In this document: positions 56,376 to 64,000 of the stretch, piece by piece | Position numbering within the stretch: the stretch's first letter is position 1 | Layout of the letters: the number at the start of each line of letters is the position of its first letter | Source of the DNA: Agaricus subrufescens | Taxonomy: Eukaryota > Basidiomycota > Agaricomycetes > Agaricales > Agaricaceae | Length of the DNA stretch: 64,000 nt | Assembly (NCBI GenBank): GCA_029945375.1 | Contig: CM057058.1 | Span: forward strand, 1,550,001 to 1,614,000 | Reading direction: 5' to 3' | Position numbers and translations under genes: made by a program | The notes under the pieces: model-generated | What the model was told of the DNA's origin: nothing | What the model saw: only the letters and a program-made list of their open reading frames with translations | Databases searched by the model: none

Positions 56376-56725
56376 GGAAACTTCAGTTCATTATGTGCCT
56401 CTTCTGTAAGATCAGCATTGACATGTATCAGCCTTCTCTACATAAGTTCTGTCTAATTCAAACTCATAGACCCTACTTCCAAATGCCGAGTTGGCACTGA
56501 CACTTGTCCGGGAATTCATTCAATACTGTGTGAAGAGCGCATTGCCTTCTTTTGCTATTCAGTTGGGGGCAGCACAGGAACGCCACCAGTGTTGACATCG
56601 TCGTGATGGCATGAATTGCTATTTATAGTTGTAAATTTACTATAAGTGGTAATTTCCAACTTGAGAGCATCTGCCAATGTCACGAGTTTTTCCTATAAAC
56701 ACTGAGATCGCTGTACTGACTCTGT
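56376..56725. other. Short spacer between the two retrotransposons
   Basis: 350 bp with no gene or repeat that I recognise. Confidence 0.4.
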
Positions 56726-57088
56726 TGTTGATAAAGCAGTGCTGCTACCTGCAGCATGGAGACAGATAGACTCACATTGTTATAATCCTAAGCAGTAGGC
56801 AGATTGAGGTAGAAGATAGAGTTGGTAAAGCTGAGAGAGCTTGTAGAGTGAAGTGAGAGAGGAAACTGAACTGATATTCTATGGAATACATGTAGGGTTT
56901 ATATACTCGACAAAGAACCTCATAGTTGTAAAGGGTATTGTGAAACATACAAGTAAAACAGGAGTCCGCAGAAGGAGTCCGCAGCGAACATGCATAAAAC
57001 GATTGAAAAGGTGTGGCATAGTGCATAGTGCACAGTAGTTGCTCATACACATCAGACCGAGCGTATAACTCGAGGTATTTCATCAACA
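56726..57088 (-). repeat. 3' LTR of the copia element
   Basis: 363 bp, bounded by TGTTGA/TCAACA. The sense strand has a TATA box in GAGTATATAAACCC (about 56910-56897). Over the 186 bp visible in the partner LTR there are 2 differences (near 56762). Confidence 0.93.
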
Positions 57089-57104
57089 CTCCTCCTTGAG
57101 TAGA

Positions 57105-59783
57105 CTACTGTTCATGCAATCCTAACATAGGGCAGAACATATTAAACTTGATTTTCTCGAGATTTTTGGTCATGATGTCAGCAGGATTTTCTTGACCATC
57201 AATCCAGTCAATTTTGATCCGCTTTTCCTCAAGAAGATTCCTAACATAGTGAAAGCGAATATCGATATGTTTAGATCGCTTTTCTTGGACTTCTGAGGTG
57301 GCCCAAAATAGGCTTCCCAAATTATCTCCATAGAGAAGGGGTGTGTCGATATCAAAACCTACTTCAGTAAGAAGTTGGGACATCCAGACAAGTTGTCGTG
57401 AACAATCAGAGAGAGCCATATATTTGGCTTCTGTTGATGAAAGTGCAACAGTTTTTTGTTTGCGACTCAACCAAGATACTGGACCATCAGCGAGTGTGCA
57501 AAAATTGCTGGTGATTGATTTCCGGTCTTCAGGATCAGATGCCCAATCAGAATTTGAATAAGCAATTATACCAGAATTCGAGTTACCATCAAACTCAAGA
57601 ACTCTATTTTTGGTACCATTAAGATACTGTAGCAAATGCATTCCAGTGGTATAATGTTCCTTGTTAGGTTTTACCATCTGTTGCGATAATTTTACAACCG
57701 CAAATGCAATGTCTGGTCAAGATCCAATCATAAGATACATCAAGGATCCAACTAATTGCTGGTATTTTTGCCTGAATTCAGGTTTAGGCATTTTGTCGGA
57801 AGTAGAGAACACAAAACCTTTCAGTAATGGTGTTTCTTCAGATCCAGATTTGATTCCAAATCGATTGAGTACTTTTTGAAGGTACTTCTGCTGATGCAGA
57901 AAGACTTTTCAACAAGGTCTATCTCTAGAGATTTGCATCCCGAGGAACTCAGTCATTTCACCTTGATCACGACATTCCCATTTGGTAGCAAACTTTAGCT
58001 TCAACTCTTGGAGGAGCTTAGAATTCTTTTTGCCTAAAAAGGCTACGTCATCAACATAAACTACAGCAATAACTAATTCGCGAGTTTTAGGATGTCGATA
58101 ATAATATACGCCTGCATCAGACTTACATTGGATAAAACCGATTTCTGTCATACTAGTGGTGAGTTCTTTCCACCAGCTTAGTCCAGCCTGTTTAAGACCA
58201 TATAGGGCACGGCGTAATCTCCAGACTTTATTTTCCTTTCCAGGAACTCTAAATCCTTCTGGTTGCAACATATATATTTCTTCATCCAGTTTGCCATAAA
58301 GGTAGGCAGTTTTGATGTCAACACTGAACATATCCCAATCTTCCATGGCAACAACGCTGAAAAGAAGACGAGCAGTTTTGTAGTGGACTACTGGAGAGAA
58401 TAATTCATTGTAGTCAATTCCCTCGACTTGAGAGAATCCTTTAGCAACTAATCGAGCCCGAAGGTGACCATTACTCTTCTCATTAAACACCCATCTATTT
58501 TTAATGGTTCTTCTACCTTTTGGGAGATCCACTAATTCATAGACACCTCTTTGTTGTAAGGCTTTTAATTTCTCTAAACAAGCATCAATCCATTTTTTGC
58601 GCATTGCCGCAGGCATTTGTGACAAGTCCTTAAATTGGACCGGTGTTTGGATTTTGTTTGCAAGTTCGAAGAGAAAGTTATTTAACCTTACTCCTCCTTC
58701 TCTGAGAAGAACTTGAATATCCTCCATTCGGTCATCGTCATCATCCTCCTCCTGGTTTGGAGTAGGGCGTGATCCGAATTGTACAGGGGGTATTTCAGTG
58801 CCATGTTCTTTTTCCCAATCTTCAGCCCTTTGTTGGGCTTCTTCAAATCGTCAGCGAGTTTCTTCACAACATTTAGTGAAGTCATCATTAGGAAGTCTGG
58901 CTTTCTGTCGATCAGATCTAGAAGGAACTCTATTTCTGACCCGTTCATCTATTTCTGGTAAGAAGGGTTGTTTCTCATAATCCCAAAGAATCTTAGTTGG
59001 TGGTTTATTGCCATAGACATTATCCGGATGGTTAGGAACTCGAGATTCTCTTTCTGATCGTTGGAGTGGTGGTCTTTCAGATTCGTCAGGCAGTGATTCT
59101 GCACGCCTTTTTCCTCTATTCCATTGTAGCTTTTCCTGTTGTGGAATTTGCCATGGTCTGGAAGGACTGGGTGATGGAGGAGGTGATCTCAGTGGTGATG
59201 CTGGAGGATCAGGCGGATTATGAGGAGGTTGCTGCAGTGCAGCAGGTGGAGGACCCGGTGGAGGGTCATGAGGATGTGAGGGACTAGGTAAGTCCAGAGT
59301 TTCATCACTTGTTTCATCAGGGGATGAATCCCTGGAAAGTTCCTCATCAATTTGTTTTTCGAGGTTACTTGGTTTAGATGACAAACATTTAGGAAAGTAT
59401 GATTCGTCAAATATGGCATGTGGGCCAATAAACACAACATTCTTTTTAGTGTGTCTGATGAACTTGTAATTCGTGCCATCATAGCCAACGAATAACATAA
59501 GTTCAGAACATGCAGAGAGTTTATCCTGTTGGATCTCATCTGGTAAATACACGTGTGCACCACATCCAAATACTCAGATTAAGGACAAATTTGGTTTGGT
59601 TCCGAAGAACAATTTGAATGGTGTTTTCCATTTTAACCATTGCATTGGAGTGCGATTATAGATGTAAACCGCATATGACATAGAGAATTCCCAATAAGAA
59701 TCTGGGAGGCATGCCTGCAACTGTAATGCTTGTGATTTCTCGTGCAAGGTTCTATTAAGTTGTTCCGCACGACTGTTCTGTTG
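57105..59783 (-). pseudogene. Copia integrase end, reverse transcriptase and RNase H
   Basis: Continuation of the polyprotein after the nested insertion, in one frame but with TGA stops at 59574, 58851, 57909 and 57717. It starts with the integrase catalytic Glu region HQQNSRAEQLNRTLHEKSQA and the GKR-like part VFGCGAHVYLPDE. A Pro/Ser-rich linker (about 59320-59080) follows. RT reads MRKKWIDACLEKLKALQQRG, RLVAKGFSQVEGIDYNELFS and AVVYVDDVAFLGK with the catalytic YVDD. RNase H reads IAYSNSDWASDPEDRKSITS and TVALSSTEAKYMALSDCSRQ. Everything needed is present apart from the stops, each of which fits a CGA to TGA change. Confidence 0.9.
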
Positions 59784-59788
59784 ATGAA

Positions 59789-60062
59789 TGTAGAGAACGT
59801 GATCGGGCTATGCCCAAAATGTTCTCTTTTGTTTTTATTTTTCTATTCTCACGGTCGCTAGGTACTTAAGTAGAAATTTTGTATTTTCGTACTTTGGCTT
59901 CCCCTGAGATGGAATGACCCACAGTTTGACAGTTTCTCTTCTCTGGCAGGATCGACATCAGACGCCACGAGCGCGTTGTATTTGTATCATCGAGGTTGAC
60001 ATTGGAAGGTCCCACTGAGGTTGTTTCGTCGACCTCAATTGTTGAACGAACTCACGTCCTTC
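59789..60062. mobile_element. 274-bp nested insertion in the copia integrase
   Basis: Flanked by the 5-bp duplication ATGAA (59784-59788 and 60063-60067). Removing the insert and one duplication restores the integrase frame exactly (HVH joined to QQNSRAEQ). The ends are TGTAGAGAACGTGA and, inverted, GAAGGACGTGAG, a weak inverted match. No ORF inside. It includes the hairpin GAGGTTGTTTCGTCGACCTC (60016-60035). It could be a solo LTR, a small LTR-type element or a MITE; class is not clear. Confidence 0.8.
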
Positions 60063-63000
60063 ATGAACATGGGGTGATGACATTTCATGCTGAATTCTGT
60101 TTGTGGCTAGATATTCTTTTAGAACTCTGCTAGTGTATTCTCCTCCTTGATCAGTGCGTAGTTGCACGACTTTCTGGCCAGTAGATGTAGCCAAGAATGT
60201 CAAGATGTTTTTCATCTGATTTGGAGCTTTGCTTTTCTTGGATAGTGTGACAATGAAAGTGACACAGGAGTAGTTGTCCATTATAGTCATAATCCATTTA
60301 TAGCGATGGTACGATAATACAGGTAGTTCGAACAGGTCGGAATGAACCAGTTCAAGAATCTTTTTAGCATGGCTTTCAGATGGTGGAAATTGTTTTTGGG
60401 TTAGTTTACCCTTAACACAACCATTGCAAACCCTTTTAGATTTCGGAATCGTAATTCTGGGTACTCCTTGAGTTTCCTCGCAGAATCGATTCAGTACAAA
60501 ATCAGAAGGATGTCCTAATCGATGATGCCAAGTTTGATAATCAGCGGGCTGGAGTGCTTTCGCAAACTCTTTGGGGTGTTTCTTTACAATCCTGGAAAGG
60601 ACTGCTGGGATATTTTGGTAATGCCCAGAGACACCGCTCATAACAGCGCAATCATCTTTATCTTGAAATGTATGTAACTTTGCATCGGCTTCTAATCTCA
60701 GGCCTGATCGCAATAATTGGCCAGCCGAGATGAGCCTCATATGTGTACCTTTGATATAGAAAATGGGCCAGAGTTTCGTCACTAAAGTGGACTCGGCACC
60801 AGTTTTGGGATCTATGACTAAGTGTTCTATGAAGATTGTTCCTCGACCCTTAATATTTTGGGGAGTGGAAGCGGTGTGCACTAATCCAAAGAAACCCATT
60901 TGTATCAAAGCGAAGTCCAATAGGTTTCCGGTAAAGTGTGCTGAAGCACCAGAATCAATCATCCACTTGACATCATAGTGACTGCATTTGATAGTCGAAC
61001 TTATGAAGAAAGATTCACACAAAGGAGTCAGATCATCGAGAAGAGCGCCTCTAGCACTTGATTTCATTGCATAAATATTACAAATCGGACTATTATACAT
61101 AGAGAGAGCTAATACTCGATCCATCAAATGTACATCAACTGACTCTTGTCCGGTCAATCCTCGGGGTGAATGGGCGCATTGACCCATGCTTGCAACTCGG
61201 GATTCATGTAAGATCTGAAACATGTGATTAGTAGAGGCATGTGAAGAGGATGGGGACACTTGCGCGTATGACCCTTCCTTCGTATCCATATCGCCATCAT
61301 ACTTGTCTTCTTCATCTCCAAGAGAGATTAAATCTTCATCTTGTCCTTTCTTCTTATCGATAAGGGAAGGCCCTTGTTCCACAACTTCCATTGACCCGAA
61401 GCCATTGATCGTGTGATCGATCGGGGATTCCGTTCCTTCATCCAGGAATGCGGATTCAACAACATCGACACTTTCCGGGAGGTTGAGAACTACGTCCCCC
61501 AAGCGTTTGTCCCATGCAAGCAGGGCTTTCAGCTTGGCTTCTTGGTAGGGCGTGACCCTGCCAGTCTGAAGATGAGGATCAGTTGTCCTACAAACTGTTA
61601 TGGCCAATAGGGTATTCGTGATGTCCACATATTTCCCATATGGGTTCCACGAAAAGACATGGCCATTGGTATATTTGCCAATAGACCAGACATCCAGTGC
61701 TGGGTTAGACCAAAGTGTAACCGGATGTTCACATTTCATGGGGTAGACATGAACCCATTCATTCATCAAGGAGTATTTTCGGCATTGATGAACCCAGCGA
61801 TTGGTTCGACGATACTGGTCCAGATCAACATTGCCATCATATGATGATTCTGGTGCACAAGGGATATGCAGGCGCCAGAAATAGCCACATTGGGAATCGA
61901 ATGATTGTTGATCATAAGGGATGAAGTCATCCGCACAAACCCCATAGAGTTCGTTGCAAATTTCCGAAGATGTGATTGTGCAGTTATCATCATCATCAGA
62001 TTCATATGCCCAATAGATTTCCAAAGTAGTCACAGACCAATGCGGGACGGCAGGAGGTGCAACATCCACAGAAGTCAGGGACCAGCCATGTGGCGTTTTG
62101 TCAAATGCCCAGCCACAATAGACATCGGAAGGAAGTTCCAGAGTCATTTTGTAATCCACAGGTTCCAAGGGTTCCCATTGATTTAGGGCGTATTCCAATT
62201 CCCGAATGGAATGATCATGAATCATCCAGGCAGGATATCCATCTGTACTGGGTAGCCATGTTCCGTCATCCATAGGATCGGAGACAGAAGTTCCAGGGGT
62301 CGGAGTAGGTGACGAGTGTTGGGGAATATCATTCTGCCATTCGCAAATCCAATTATAAAATTGGTTAGATGCGTCCGAATGGTCAGAAAGTTCATCATCA
62401 TCGGAGTGATTCAGATGATTACAATTATAGCCATTGCAGTAAGGATGTGCAAGATGACCACAATTGAAGTGATGATCGCAATCTGTAGGTGAAAAAATAG
62501 GATAAACGATTTCATCAGTGTGATATTCCTCTGGAGTAAGAACAGGATAAAACACACTGGAAGGAGCGGAGATAGGAGTAGATCCCATTGTCATGTTCTC
62601 GACCTTTCCTTGACATATGCACTCCACCAGGGAGCGAGTGGAAGGAGCCGGTGTTTCAGCTACCATGGGGAAGGCAATTGCGGATGCCACATTGTAATCT
62701 GCAGGCACTTCCTTGATCTGGGCGACACCACCTTGGTTCTTGCCCTTGCCTTTGCCTCGGCCTTGTGTGCGCTTGCACTTCTTCTCATTGCCATTGCTCT
62801 GGCCAGAAGGACCCTGTTGGGCCGGCTTCTGCTGCTGCTGTTGCTTCTGTTGTTGGGGAGCTGGAGGCTTTGACCCAGAAGCTTGTGGTTGACTGTTGTT
62901 ACGGTTCCACTGTGGTTTCTGCTGGCCTTGTTGTCTAAACTTGGCCGCATTAGCAGTAGAATGAGGGTTGCACCAGGCACCCATAATTGCATCTCGTGCA

Positions 63001-63605
63001 GCATCAAACTCCATATCAGTGACCTTCTTTGCAGAGGCCAGCATGACTGAAGTCACGCCTTCAAGGTGTGGTGGTAATGCATTAAGTAGCATCATCACTT
63101 GAAGGAACTCATGAATAGGAGCCCCCGCATCGGAGATTTGAGAGAAAATAGCATGTAAATGCGCGATGGATCCAGATGGATCAGCTACATCAGGAACTTT
63201 AAATGTCATGGCTTCCATCATCTTAGAATAGATGAAGGAAGGTCCACAAACCCCGTAAGTCTCTTTAAGTTTGGTCCAGAGGGCCTTGGCATCAGCGAAG
63301 CTTTCCCTGATCATATGATCAGGAAGAGCACTCTCGATTACTGCAGTTGCCTGCAAGGAGAGAGCATCTCTGGCATCAGACTCTTTTCCAAGAGCCTCGA
63401 AGCCATTGACGTCGTCTTTGCCTTTGGGAACAGGAAGCTTAGGTAAAGTCTTCTCGGACCCAGAGACTTCCCATGCAGTAAGGGTGGTATTGGGGTGCCT
63501 CATTAAGATGAGGACATTCCTAACACGGCGCGACCAACTGTCCCAGTTGTCGACACCAGTGAGTTTGGGGAGAGCATTGACGGAGATTCCATTTGCGGCC
63601 CTGCA
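59958..63605 (-). pseudogene. Copia gag, unusual middle region, protease and integrase N-part
   Basis: Open from about 63605 to 59958. Gag of the copia type: NALPKLTGVDNWDSWSRRV, IESALPDHMIRESFADAKAL, WTKLKETYG and VMMLLNALPPHL. No ATG is found upstream of 63503 in this frame and a splice acceptor-like TTGCAG precedes it, so the start codon may lie in an upstream exon. A Gln-rich stretch and a basic patch (RTQGRGKGKGKNQG) stand where a zinc knuckle is usual. Next comes a region of about 550 residues of unknown function (see findings). Protease: WMIDSGASAHFTG (about 60970-60930). Integrase: HHRLGHPSD..CNGCVKGKLT zinc finger, HSDLFELP and RTDQGGEYTS with two catalytic Asp. The frame then enters the nested insertion and stops. 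Confidence 0.9.
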
Positions 63606-63800
63606 ACCTGGCAGTCAGTAAATGTAATCTAGGGTACGACAAACTCTATCTAAGGTTATATGTATATAGAATCCAACAAAGGCTATCAACTCATTTCAAC
63701 AGCAAGCAATTGGGATAAATATAGAACTCAAGCTTCAGAGAAGCGAGATCTAAAATAGATCCACAGATCGTTTCTCAAGCCAGAAAGGTGAGAGCAATTG

Positions 63801-63814
63801 CGGGGCCCATAACC
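63801..63814 (-). other. Copia primer binding site (initiator tRNA-Met, internal part)
   Basis: Sense strand next to the 5' LTR reads GGTTATGGGCCCC. This is complementary to GGGCCCATAACC, the anticodon stem-loop of eukaryotic initiator tRNA-Met, the primer known from Drosophila copia and yeast Ty5 (half-tRNA priming). Confidence 0.8.
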
Positions 63815-64000
63815 TGTTGATAAAGCAGTGCTGCTACCTGCAGCATGGAGATGGATAGACTCACATTGTTATAATCCTAAGCAGTAGGCAGATTGAGGTA
63901 GAAGATAGAGTTGGTAAAGCTGAGAGAGCTTGTAGAGTGAAGTGAGAGAGGAAACTGAACTGATATTCTATGGAATACATGTAGGGTTTATATACTCGAC
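63815..64000 (-). repeat. 5' LTR of the copia element (partial, cut by window end)
   Basis: 186 bp visible, matching 56726-56911 except for two bases (GAGACAG against GAGATGG). The sense-strand TATA box lies at the window end. Confidence 0.93.

Larger units (their letters stand above)
56726..64000 (-). mobile_element. Ty1/copia LTR retrotransposon, decayed, runs off the right edge
   Basis: Read on the minus strand. The 3' LTR (363 bp) is at 56726-57088, starts TGTTGA and ends TCAACA; the 5' LTR starts at 63815 and is cut by the window end. A polypurine tract AAGGAGGAG directly precedes the 3' LTR. The primer site next to the 5' LTR matches the anticodon arm of initiator tRNA-Met. Order gag, protease, integrase, RT, RNase H is that of Ty1/copia. 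Coding is broken by four TGA stops and one 274-bp insertion, so it cannot be autonomous. Confidence 0.95.

Overview
The window is nuclear DNA of a filamentous fungus, most likely an Agaricomycete (mushroom-forming basidiomycete). Almost every gene is broken by several introns of about 50-60 nt with GT..AG ends. There is a tandem array of fungal-type (FunK1-like) protein kinases, a family that is strongly expanded in Agaricomycetes. The right quarter is filled by LTR retrotransposons. No bacterial, viral or organellar signature was seen, and no tRNA, rRNA or CRISPR.

Left part (1-16.7 kb): a FunK1 array of four copies. Copy 1 is only a C-terminal piece at the window edge; copies 2-4 lie at 6572-8930, 10228-12424 and 13295-15490. 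It is interrupted between copies 1 and 2 by a sugar-porter MFS gene (2487-4675) and a SAP18 gene (4818-5758). An intact convergent ribosomal protein eS12 gene (RPS12, 16168-16660) closes the array. Decayed RPS12 pieces with the same orientation lie in three array spacers, so the duplicated unit was probably 'kinase + RPS12'.

Middle part (16.8-42.9 kb): ordinary euchromatic genes. In order: a SKI8/WDR61 WD40 protein; a WW-like hypothetical protein; a large disordered protein with a coiled coil; an alpha/beta hydrolase with a membrane anchor; a tandem dual-specificity phosphatase whose second domain looks dead; a Nudix CoA-pyrophosphatase-like protein; two tandem Gly/Tyr/His-rich secreted proteins with a third remnant between them; a protein resembling 3-methyladenine DNA glycosylases; a GPI-type GH16 glucanase; a cytochrome P450 behind a 2.9-kb gene-free region; and a single-pass membrane protein with a disordered tail.

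Right part (42.9-64 kb): gene-poor and repeat-rich. It holds two weak unidentified coding regions, a 149-bp mariner-type MITE, a complete Ty3 chromovirus (47900-56202, minus strand) with two 551-bp LTRs, and a Ty1/copia element (56726 to beyond 64000, minus strand). The copia element is cut by a nested 274-bp insertion. The in-frame stops outside that insertion in both elements are TGA codons that can each derive from CGA, and most LTR differences are CpG changes, so methylation-linked decay is likely. The Ty3 element shows a self-priming type primer site, a -1 slippery site at the gag stop, and extra ORFs (one antisense) next to its 3' LTR. I regard that 3' module as the least explained part of the window.
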